Source of the DNA: Actinomycetes bacterium
GTDB taxonomy: Bacteria; Actinomycetota; Acidimicrobiia; Acidimicrobiales; RAAP-2
Direction: 5' to 3'
Assembly: GCA_021785695.1 (NCBI GenBank)
Contig: JAJYEQ010000008.1
Span: 1 to 64,000, forward strand
Length of the DNA stretch: 64,000 nucleotides
The position numbers and the translations under genes were made by a program. This document shows, one piece after another, positions 7,978 through 18,403 of this stretch. Below the pieces are notes generated by a model. It ran no database searches. It worked only from the letters and a program-made list of their open reading frames with translations, and was not told the DNA's origin. Within the stretch, counting starts at the first letter, position 1; the number at the start of each line of letters is the position of its first letter.

Positions 7978-9057
7978 GTGGCGGAGGCGGGTTCGAGAGG
8001 GAGGCGCTGGAAGCGGCGCCGGGCGGCGCCGCCCGACCCCCAGGGCCGGACCTGGCTGCATCCCAGCGAGTTGCCCGACTTCAGCGCCCTGCCCAGCGAC
8101 CCCCGGCCCCCACCGCCACGGGGCGTCCGGTGGGCCGGCGCGATCCTGATCGTCGCGGTGACCGGCCTGGCGGCGGCCCTGGCCACGGCGCGCACCTCCG
8201 TGCCCCCCGACCAGCCCATGACCGCCAACACCGCCACCCAGCTGTCGGCGCTGCCGGGGTCGGTGCGCCTGGTGGCGGCTCGCACCGTCGACCTGTCCTT
8301 CACCCTGCCCGACCACGTCACCACGACGTCGGCCCTGGTCCTGCCAGACGGGCTGGCCGTCACGCCCACGCCGATCCCGGCCACCGCCCTGGTCACCGCG
8401 TGGACGGCGCGGCTGGGCACCTTCGCGGCCACCTGGATCGGCCACGACACCGTCATGGGCTTCACCATCGTGCGCCTGGCGCTTCACGTGCCCGCACCGC
8501 GGCTCGGGCCCCTGCCCGCCGACGCGGCGGTGACCGCACTCTCCCCGGTGGTCACGGGGCCGACCGCGCGGGCCAGCTTCACCTGGTCCGCGACGACCCT
8601 GGGCGACCCCGTGGTCCACGCCGCCGGGGTCGTCAGCTATCTGGCCACCCCGTCGGTGGCCAACCTCAACGGCGTCCCCGGCGCCCTGGCGGTCGATGCA
8701 CAAGGCAACGTCGTCGCGGTCCTCGGGTCCCAGGGCCAGTGGTTCGCCGCGCGCTTCGTGGCCCGGGTGGCCGACATCGTTGCCACGGGCCACGGCTGCC
8801 ACGCCAGCTTGAACGTGGCCACCACCAGCGCGCAGGGCGGCGGCGCCCAGGTCACCAACGTCCCGCGGGCCAGCCAGGCCCGCGGCCACGTCAACGTCGG
8901 CGACGTGATCACGGTCATCGACGGCCACGCCATCGACTCGGCGAGCGCCCTCGACACCTACCTCTACCTCACCGCAGCCGGGGGCCGCGCCCACCTGACC
9001 GTCGTGCGCGGCACCGCCACGCGCCACGTGGTCGTGCGGCTCGCCTGCGGCCTCTAG
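7978..9057 (+). CDS. Membrane-anchored PDZ protein with a degenerate trypsin-like domain
   Basis: 359 residues from GTG at 7978. There is a basic, Pro-rich cytoplasmic start with HPSELP at 28-33, one membrane segment (about 52-70), a beta-rich middle resembling an HtrA protease fold, and a C-terminal PDZ domain (about 290-355, with INVGD-like HVNVGDVITVIDGHAI). The GNSGGP-type active-site serine motif and the His/Asp signatures of HtrA are not found, so it looks like a pseudo-protease or peptide-binding adaptor. Longer in-frame extensions upstream overlap the MreB-like gene and lack coding character. The next gene starts 10 bases downstream. Confidence 0.7.
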   Translation: MAEAGSRGRRWKRRRAAPPDPQGRTWLHPSELPDFSALPSDPRPPPPRGVRWAGAILIVAVTGLAAALATARTSVPPDQPMTANTATQLSALPGSVRLVAARTVDLSFTLPDHVTTTSALVLPDGLAVTPTPIPATALVTAWTARLGTFAATWIGHDTVMGFTIVRLALHVPAPRLGPLPADAAVTALSPVVTGPTARASFTWSATTLGDPVVHAAGVVSYLATPSVANLNGVPGALAVDAQGNVVAVLGSQGQWFAARFVARVADIVATGHGCHASLNVATTSAQGGGAQVTNVPRASQARGHVNVGDVITVIDGHAIDSASALDTYLYLTAAGGRAHLTVVRGTATRHVVVRLACGL

Positions 9058-9060
9058 GTT
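9055..9060 (+). promoter_or_regulatory. Leaderless -10 box of the DUF2342-like gene
   Basis: TAGGTT, then GATGGC, then ATG at 9067. The TAG is the stop codon of the preceding PDZ gene. Confidence 0.6.
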
Positions 9061-9066
9061 GATGGC

Positions 9067-10185
9067 ATGACCAGTCCCTTCGGTCCTTTCTTCGACGACC
9101 TGGTCAAGCTGCTGGCGGGCCAGGGGCCCGACGCGTGGTTCGAGTCGGCCACCCAGCTGGCGCTCTCGATCGCCCGCGGCAGCGATGGGGACCCCAACCC
9201 CGAGCCCGCCGAGCGCCAGCGCCTCGAGGCGCTGGCGCCGCTGGTGGCACGCCGCATCGATGCGCTGCTGTCGGTCGCCGGGCCCTCGACGACCGAGGTC
9301 GTCAACCGCTCGGGGCTGACCCTGGCAGCCCTGGCCCAGTGGCGCCCGCTGCTGGCGCCGGCACTGGCCGCGGGCCAGCTGGCGCTCCCCGACGACGCCG
9401 CGACCGACCCCATGGCGCACATGATGGCGGCCCTCAGCCCGCTCCTGCTCGGCCTGCAGCTGGGCTCGGTCGCCGGGCACTTCTCGGAGCGGGCGTGGTC
9501 CCTCGCGGTCCTGCCCCTGCCGCGCATCGACGAGCGGCGCCTCATCGCGGTCAACAACGTCGCGGCCTTCGCGACCTCGTGGTCGCTGGATCGTGACGAG
9601 GTGGCCGCCTTCGCCCTGGCCCACGAGCAGGTCGCCGCGCTGGTGCTGACGCGCCCGGGCACCGGCGACGCGCTGCGCGCCCTGCTGCTGGACTCGGTGC
9701 GCGAGGCGGCCGCGCACCAGGGCGACATCATCGAGCGGCTCCAGGGCATGCTCGGCGAGGGCACCAGCGACATGGGCGAGGTCCTGGCCCATCCCGAGTC
9801 CCTGCTCGAGGGCCTCGAGGGCCTGACCGACGGGCCGGCGGCCGACGCCATCAACGCGGCGACCGCCGCGCTGCTGGCGCTGTTCGACGCGGTGGCCCTG
9901 GAGGTCACCACCGCCCTCATGGGCCCCCAGCCCGCTCTGGCCGAGGCCTACCGGCGCCACCGCCTGCTCGACGCGCGCGGCGAGGACGCCGCCGCCGCCC
10001 TCTTCGGCGTGGCCACCCACGGCCCGCACCACGAGCGCGCCGGGTCCTTCGTCGCGACGGTGTCGGCCGAGCACGGCCTGGAGGCCTTCGACGCCTTCTT
10101 GCGGGTCGATGGCCTGCCCAGCCCGGCCGAGCTGGACGACCCCGCCGCGTGGTACGCGCGGGTCTCGACGTCGCCCCTGGCCTGA
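9067..10185 (+). CDS. DUF2342-like zinc-metalloprotease homologue, probably inactive
   Basis: 372 residues, resembling the actinobacterial DUF2342/TIGR03624 family of putative zinc metalloproteases over the central and C-terminal parts: LPLPRIDERRLIAVNNVAAF, then WSLDRDEVAAFALAHE. In active members the next residues form HExxH. Here the segment is HEQVA at 186-190, so the second metal-ligand His is Ala, and catalysis is doubtful. It may have kept a binding role. The ATG start is supported by a leaderless -10 whose TAG is the upstream stop codon. Family assignment is from pattern memory, not a search. Confidence 0.68.
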   Translation: MTSPFGPFFDDLVKLLAGQGPDAWFESATQLALSIARGSDGDPNPEPAERQRLEALAPLVARRIDALLSVAGPSTTEVVNRSGLTLAALAQWRPLLAPALAAGQLALPDDAATDPMAHMMAALSPLLLGLQLGSVAGHFSERAWSLAVLPLPRIDERRLIAVNNVAAFATSWSLDRDEVAAFALAHEQVAALVLTRPGTGDALRALLLDSVREAAAHQGDIIERLQGMLGEGTSDMGEVLAHPESLLEGLEGLTDGPAADAINAATAALLALFDAVALEVTTALMGPQPALAEAYRRHRLLDARGEDAAAALFGVATHGPHHERAGSFVATVSAEHGLEAFDAFLRVDGLPSPAELDDPAAWYARVSTSPLA

Positions 10186-10199
10186 GCCCGGTGTGCGGC

Positions 10200-10484
10200 C
10201 TAGGCCGTGGGCTCCTCGTCGTAGCCGAGCAGCCACTCCACGATCAGCCCCTCGCGCTCGCCGTCACGGTTGACGCGCTCGCGATTGCGGCGGAACTGGG
10301 GGTCGTGGGGCGGCAGGAAGCGCAGCCGGGCGTCGATGCGGTCGACGAAGGCCTGGATCTGCTCCTCGTCGCCAAAGACCATCCGGCACTCCCAGTGCGG
10401 GGCCACGGGGCCCAGGTAGATCACCTGGACGTGCCCGACCGGCTCGAGGACCTCGGTGCCTTCGGTGGTGGGGACGTGACTCAC
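10200..10484 (-). CDS. Hypothetical 94-residue protein
   Basis: I do not recognise the family. It is a small soluble acidic/basic protein with no signal or membrane segment; the core looks like a short alpha/beta fold (VGHVQVIYLG, then a helix EEQIQAFVDRIDARL). Unlike many neighbours it has a clear leader: AAGGAG lies 4 bases before the GTG and a TAGACT -10 lies 18 bases before it, so it is probably translated from a short untranslated leader. It is convergent with the DUF2342-like gene, with 14 bases between stops. Confidence 0.65.
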   Translation of the reverse strand: MSHVPTTEGTEVLEPVGHVQVIYLGPVAPHWECRMVFGDEEQIQAFVDRIDARLRFLPPHDPQFRRNRERVNRDGEREGLIVEWLLGYDEEPTA

Positions 10485-10502
10485 GGTGCTCCTTTTGCGC
10501 CC

Positions 10503-10508
10503 AGTCTA
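10503..10508 (-). promoter_or_regulatory. -10 box with Shine-Dalgarno leader for the 94-residue protein
   Basis: TAGACT, then an 18-base interval containing AAAAGGAG before GTG at 10484. It shows that the same hexamer is also used for leadered genes. Confidence 0.5.
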
Positions 10509-10587
10509 CCGGTGGCCCGGCAGCCGGGTCGGGGCCCGACTCGCGAAGTTCCCGGCGAACTTTACAGAATCTTTAGAGCGCGGTGAC

Positions 10588-10593
10588 TACGCT
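10588..10593 (+). promoter_or_regulatory. Candidate -10 box of the first whiB gene
   Basis: TACGCT is followed, after a 6-base gap, by a leader of about 19 bases carrying GGGAGG, then GTG at 10619. This position argues against a start at the upstream GTG (10583). Confidence 0.45.
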
Positions 10594-10618
10594 GGCCTCG
10601 TCGGGGAAGGGAGGACCA

Positions 10619-10861
10619 GTGCCCACTGAGTGGATGGCTGATGGCAAGTGTCGCGAACACCCCGCGGAGGTCTTCTTCCCGCGCGACGGCTTGGGCGTCA
10701 TCCGCGCCCAGCGGATCTGCACGACGTGCCCGGTCGCGTCCCAGTGCCTGGAGTACGCGCTCGACAACCACATCGACCACGGCGTGTGGGGTGGTAAGAG
10801 CGAGCGTGAGCGCCGTCGGCTCCAGCGGGCCCGCCGGCGCCTGGCGGCCGACCGGCCCTGA
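10619..10861 (+). CDS. WhiB-family iron-sulfur transcriptional regulator
   Basis: About 80 residues. Four cysteines (GKC, ICTTC, SQC) form the WhiB [4Fe-4S] site, followed by the GVWGGKSERER turn and a basic RRRLQRARRR DNA-contact tail. WhiB proteins bind the housekeeping sigma factor and regulate development, redox and stress responses in actinobacteria. The GTG start at 10619 is chosen because GGAGG lies 4 bases upstream and the candidate -10 box lies between it and the alternative GTG at 10583. The formimidoyltransferase gene starts 3 bases after the stop, suggesting co-transcription. Confidence 0.9.
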   Translation: MPTEWMADGKCREHPAEVFFPRDGLGVIRAQRICTTCPVASQCLEYALDNHIDHGVWGGKSERERRRLQRARRRLAADRP

Positions 10862-10864
10862 GCC

Positions 10865-11692
10865 GTGTTCGAGTGCGTCGTCAACATCTCCGAGGGTCGC
10901 GACGCTGAGGTGCTCGACGCGCTGGCCCAGGCCAGTGGCGCGTCGCTGCGCGATCGCCACGCCGACCCGGACCACCACCGCAGCGTCTTCACGCTGATCC
11001 ACGAGCGCGCCGCGCTCCTCGACGACGTCCACCGGCTGATCGAGGAGGCCTTCGCGCGCCTCGACCTGTCGGCCCACGCGGGCGTGCATCCCCGCCTCGG
11101 CGTCGTCGACGTGGTCCCCTTCGTCGCCCTGGGGGACGAGTCGCCCGCTGACGCCTGCGCGCTGCGCGACGAGACGGCCCACTGGATCGCCACCGCGACG
11201 GGGACCCCGGTCTTCCGCTACGGCCCCCGCGCCGACGGGACCACGCTCAGCCTGCCGGCGATCCGCCGGCGCGCCTTCGCCAGCCTGGCGCCCGAGGAGG
11301 GCCCCGCGGCCGATCCGCGGCGCGGGGCCGTCGTCGTGGGGTGCCGGCCGGTCCTGGTCGCCTGGAACCTCTGGCTGCGCGGGATCAGCCTCGAGGAGGG
11401 GCGCGAGCTGGCCGACCTGGCCCGCAGCAGCGCCGTACGCGCGCTGGCCTTCCCGGTCTCCGGGGCGGTCCAGGTCAGCTGCAACCTGCTCGAGCCGCTG
11501 CGCGAGCCGCCCTCGGCCGTCTACGACCTGGTGGCCGCGGCGACCACGGGACGCATCGAGCGCGCCGAACTGGTGGGGCTGGCCCCCGCCGCCCTGCTCG
11601 CGCGCGAGGACCCCGCGCGCCTGGCCCAACTCGACCTCGACCCCGCCCGCACCATCGAGGCGCGCTGCGGCGTCGCGGCCTACCCGGCCTGA
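10865..11692 (+). CDS. Glutamate formimidoyltransferase (FTCD N-terminal type)
   Basis: 275 residues matching the formiminotransferase family: FECVVNISEGRD at the start, DRHADPDHHRSVFTL, then HAGVHPRLGVVDVVPFVAL about residues 70-88. The enzyme transfers the formimino group of N-formiminoglutamate to tetrahydrofolate (EC 2.1.2.5). It is somewhat shorter than the usual roughly 300-residue domain, and there is no cyclodeaminase domain. It belongs to the histidine-degradation locus, where hutG (formimidoylglutamate hydrolase) offers a second route for the same intermediate. It lies directly behind a whiB gene and overlaps the convergent second whiB by 13 bases. Confidence 0.82.
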   Translation: MFECVVNISEGRDAEVLDALAQASGASLRDRHADPDHHRSVFTLIHERAALLDDVHRLIEEAFARLDLSAHAGVHPRLGVVDVVPFVALGDESPADACALRDETAHWIATATGTPVFRYGPRADGTTLSLPAIRRRAFASLAPEEGPAADPRRGAVVVGCRPVLVAWNLWLRGISLEEGRELADLARSSAVRALAFPVSGAVQVSCNLLEPLREPPSAVYDLVAAATTGRIERAELVGLAPAALLAREDPARLAQLDLDPARTIEARCGVAAYPA

Positions 11693-11955
11693 CTGCGCCG
11701 CTCGAGAGCCCGCGCCCGGCGCAGGCGCCGGCGCTCGCGCTCGCTGAGGCCACCCCAGATGCCGAACTTCTCGCCGTTCTCCAGCGCGTACTCCAGGCAC
11801 TCGTCGCGGACCACGCAGCCGCGGCAGACCTCCTTGGCCTCGCGCGTCGAGGCCCCGCGCTCGGGGAAGAACAGGTCGGGGTCCACCCCCATGCAGTTCG
11901 AGCGAGCCTGCCACCCCCGGTCTTCCAGGCCACTCAGCAATGCAATGATCTCCAC
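11680..11955 (-). CDS. WhiB-family regulator, WhiB2/WhmD-like
   Basis: 91 residues from GTG at 11955, which has GGAGGGG 3 bases upstream. Four cysteines (SNC, VCRGC, DEC) and FGIWGGLSERERRRLRRAR are typical. The DPDLFFPERG start and IWGGLSE turn are closest to the WhiB2/WhmD subgroup, which acts in septation, although that subgroup call is from memory. A longer reading frame upstream to 12027 exists but has no ribosome site and crosses a palindrome that looks regulatory. The gene is convergent with the formimidoyltransferase. Confidence 0.9.
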   Translation of the reverse strand: MEIIALLSGLEDRGWQARSNCMGVDPDLFFPERGASTREAKEVCRGCVVRDECLEYALENGEKFGIWGGLSERERRRLRRARALERRSQAG

Positions 11956-11976
11956 ACGCCCCTCCGGACCGCACAC

Positions 11977-11992
11977 CGGTGTAATTACACCG
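11977..11992. promoter_or_regulatory. Perfect 16-bp palindrome upstream of whiB2-like gene
   Basis: CGGTGTAATTACACCG is perfectly self-complementary and centred about 30 bases upstream of the GTG start at 11955. It is an AT-cored site in very GC-rich surroundings, as expected of a dimeric regulator's operator, and may include the -10 (TAATTA). Confidence 0.55.
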
Positions 11993-12035
11993 CTGTCATT
12001 GTGGCCACGTGCGGGGGCAAAAAGCAAATGGAACT

Positions 12036-14026
12036 TCAGGATTCTCGCCGCACCACGTGCTGGCGCACGTAGTCGTCAAGCACGAAGCGACCCAGGTCGG
12101 GGGCGTCGACGAAGAACGTGCGCCCCCGATTGACGCGAGCGATCTGGTCCACGAAGGGGAACTGGCTGCGCTCGACGTCCAGGGCGAACGTGTTGATCAC
12201 GATGCCGGCCCGGGTGCAGCGGATCACCTCGGCCATGGTGCGCTCGAGCGTCTCGCGCACCGGCGGCCAGGCGAAGAAGGGCGTGCCCTCGTCGTCGAGG
12301 TGCGCGGTGGGCTCACCGTCGGTCACCACGACGATCTGGCGCTCCCCGCCCTGGTGCGCCAGGAGGCGGCGCGCCAGGGCCAGGGCGTGCTGGAGATTGG
12401 TGCCGTAGGCGCCGTCGATGCTCAAGGCGGGCACGTCGTCGATGCGCAGCTCGGCCGCCCGCTGCCCGAAGCCCACCAGGGCCAGGTAGTCGCGGGGGTA
12501 GCGCGTGCGGATCAGGGTGGTCAGCGCCAGGGCCATCTTCTTGGCCGGCGCCAGGTTCCCGCGCATGCCCATCGACAAGGACAGGTCGATGGCCACCACC
12601 GTCGCGCAGGTGCGCGCGCCCTCGTCGACCTCGACGGCGAAGTCCTGGACCGCCAGGCGCACCGGCACACCGGGACCCGCGCGGGCCAGCGCGTTGCGCA
12701 GCGTGGCCGACAGGTGCAGGTCCAGGGGCCGCCCCGGCTCCCAGGGCTCGGCCAGTCCCTCGTGCTCACCCCCGCGCGGTCCGGGGCGCACGTGCTGGCC
12801 CAGCTCCACCGAGGCCCGTACCCGATCGAACAGCTGGCGCAGGGCGCGCTCGCCGATGCGCCGCGTCCCGCGCGCGGTGAGGCGGAGCCGGCCGCCCGAG
12901 CGCTCCATCAGTCCCTGGTCGCGCAGCGCGCGCTCGGCGCGCGCCAGCCGTTCGACGTCGGCGGCGAGGTCGGGGCCGAGGTTGCGCGCCACCGCCTCGA
13001 CGTCCACCTCGCCCAGCGCCTCGCTGGCGCGGGGACCGCCGAGCAGGGACTCGAGGTCGGCCAGCTCGCCGATGCGCGCCCCGGCCTCCACCGCGTCGCT
13101 CCAGGACGCGGCCGGTCCGCGCAGGCGGATCGCGCGCGACCAGTCCAGGTCGGGGGTGGCGCGGCGCAGGTTGGCCGTGAGCCGCTGGAGCGACCAGGCC
13201 AGGTCGACGTCGGCCAGGGCTGTCTCGACCAGGCTGGCCATCTCGGCGCGCTGCTCGGCCGTCATGGAGCGCATGACCGCCTCGGCGGCCGCGGCGCGCT
13301 CGGCCAGCTGGCGCACCACGTCGTCGAGCGACGTGGCCTCGGCGAACAGGTCTGCGTAGCGCTCCAGGAAGGCCGACTCCTCGGCGGCGGTATCCTCGCC
13401 GCGCGCCCGCCGCTCGAGCAGCGAGGACAGGTCGTCCATCATCGTGCGCAGGTGGGCCAGAGCGGCCGGATCGGGCGTGGCCAGCGCGGCCCGGGCCGCG
13501 GCCACGTAGGCGCCCGCGGCGTCGGACCGGATCTCGCCGAGCAGATGCTCGAAGGCCTCGGCCGCCGCGCTGGAGGCGAAGTCGTACTCGCGCATCCCCG
13601 CCACGCGCTCGGGAACGCTCGGGCCCACCAGCGAGCGCGCCAGGCGCTGGTCGCGCACGTAGCCCTCGGTGACCTCGGCGCGGCGGGCGTCGCCACTGTC
13701 GCGAGCGGCGCGCGCCAGCTCGTCGAGCTCGGCCTCCTCCATCTGGTCGATCTCGTCGAGGCGCGCGCGGTAGCGCTCCAGAGACCCCGAGGGGTCCGCC
13801 TGGCGCTCGAGCGCGCGCCGCCGGGCGCGCACCCGCTCGAGGAGCTCGCGCAGCCCGACCACGTGCTCACCTTCCGCGGTGGTGAACCCCTCGCGCACCG
13901 CGCGGTCCAGGGCGCGCTCGACGTCGCCGGACTCGAGCAGGTCGTCGGCCAGCTGGTCCAGCAGGTCGCGCGGGTCCAGGTCGTCGATCTCGCCCTCGGC
14001 GCGTCGCCGGTAGAGGTAGCGGGCGC

Positions 14027-14030
<4 letters not shown>
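12036..14030 (-). CDS. VWA-domain protein, chelatase-associated type
   Basis: 664 residues from GTG at 14030. The N-terminal two thirds are mostly charged helices. The C-terminal third is a von Willebrand A domain with an intact MIDAS: DLSLS after VVAI, a Thr in YGTNLQ, and an Asp in VVVTDGEPT. Such proteins pair with MoxR/magnesium-chelatase-type AAA ATPases to remodel or metallate other proteins. The start overlaps the stop of the AAA gene by 4 bases, so the two are translationally coupled. The target is unknown; no magnesium-chelatase H subunit or bacteriochlorophyll genes are present. Confidence 0.85.
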
Positions 14031-15450
<1,420 letters not shown>

Positions 15451-15454
<4 letters not shown>

Positions 15455-16634
15455 GCAGGCACCCTAGAGGCCCCCGGGGCCGCGCGCGCCGTCATCACCT
15501 CCTCGATCACGTCGCCGAAGCGGTAGGCCAGGTGCGCCGCGCGCGGCGCGTCCAGGATGACCAGGTCGGCCCGGGCCCCCACGCCCAGGACCCCGACGTC
15601 GCTGCGGCACAGGGCGCGCGCGCCGCCCGCGGTCGCCGCCCACAGGGCCTCGTCGGGGGTCATCTGCATCTCGCGCACCGCCAGCCAGATGGCGGTCGTC
15701 ATGCTCGTCAGATACGCGGTGCCGGGGTTGCAGTCGGTGGCCAGGGCCACCGTCACGCCGGCCTCGAGGAGCCGGCGCCCCGAGGGGGGCGGGCCGCCCG
15801 AGAAGAACTCGGCGCCCGGCAGCAGCGTGGCGACCGTGGTCGACCCGGCGAGCGCGGCGACGTCGTCGTCGCTCAGGTACGTGCAGTGGTCCACGCTGGC
15901 CGCCTGGAGCTCGACCGCCAAGGCGACCCCGGAGCCCGGCCCGAGCTGGTTGCCGTGGAGGCGCAGCCCGAGCCCGTGCTGGCGGGCCGCGGTCAAGATG
16001 GTGCGGGCCTCCTCGACGCTGAAGGCCCCCGTGTCGCAGAACACGTCGGCCCAGCGCGCCCGGGGCGCGCAGGCGGTGAGCATCTCGCCGGCCACCAGGG
16101 CCACGTAGGCCTCGCGGTCGCCCGCGTACTCGGCGGGCACCACGTGCGCACCGAGGAACGTGACCTCGTCGGTGAGCGCGGCCGCCACCTCCAGGGAGCG
16201 CCGCTCCCCCTCCAGGGTCAGCTCGTAGCCCGACTTCACCTCCAGGGTGGTCACGCCACCGCGCGCCAGGAGGCGCTGGCGCGCGCGCGCGGCGGCCACC
16301 AGCTCCTCGCTCGACGCCGCGCGCGTCGCCGCGACCGTGCGCCCGATCCCCCCGCCGTCGTAGGTACGGCCCTGGAGGCGCGCCTCGAACTCGTCGCTGC
16401 GCTCCCCGGCGAAGACCAGGTGGGTGTGGCTGTCGACGAACCCGGGGATCACCGCGCGCCCTCCGAGGTCGCGCGCGGTGTCGGCGGCGGGCGCGCCGGA
16501 CGCGGGTCCGACCCACACCACGGCGTCCTCGTCGAGGATCAGCGCCGCGTCGGTGAGCCGGCCCATGGCGGTCCCGTCGCCCACCGTGGGGTCGTTGGTC
16601 GTCAGCTCGCTGATCCCGTGCAGCAGCCGCGTGC

Positions 16635-16638
<4 letters not shown>
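15451..16638 (-). CDS. hutI: Imidazolonepropionase
   Basis: 395 residues. It hydrolyses 4-imidazolone-5-propionate to N-formimino-L-glutamate (EC 3.5.2.7), third step of histidine degradation, cytoplasmic. Amidohydrolase metal ligands are visible: the HxH of [10 protein letters not shown], a His in LRLHGNQLG, a His in [11 protein letters not shown] and the Asp of ATDCNPG; the substrate-site motif [10 protein letters not shown] is present. The ATG at 16638 overlaps the hutU stop (ATGA) and its own stop overlaps the AAA gene start, so hutU-hutI-AAA-VWA form one coupled unit. Confidence 0.95.
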
Positions 16639-18293
<1,655 letters not shown>

Positions 18294-18373
18294 GTGTCCT
18301 CACTCTCCGATCCCCGCGGGCCGCGCCGCGGCGCGCGGGACCTCCTCTGACGTCGTGCGCCGCGCCCAGGCTC

Positions 18374-18403
18374 ACCGTAGCCTCGAGGTCACTTCGAGGT
18401 CAC
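18374..18403 (-). promoter_or_regulatory. Candidate hutU promoter with 11-base-spaced direct repeats
   Basis: TACGGT (18374-18379, minus strand) could be a -10, giving a leader of roughly 70 bases before hutU. Immediately upstream are two exact copies of a 10-base repeat (TCGAGGTCAC on the plus strand) at 18383-18392 and 18394-18403, one helical turn apart and overlapping the permease stop codon. This looks like an activator or repressor site. Confidence 0.4.

Noticed and set aside
11956-12027. N-terminal extension of the WhiB2-like protein by 24 codons
   Set aside because: It lacks a ribosome site and would be encoded across the 16-bp palindrome; GTG 11955 has GGAGGGG at good spacing and gives the normal family length.
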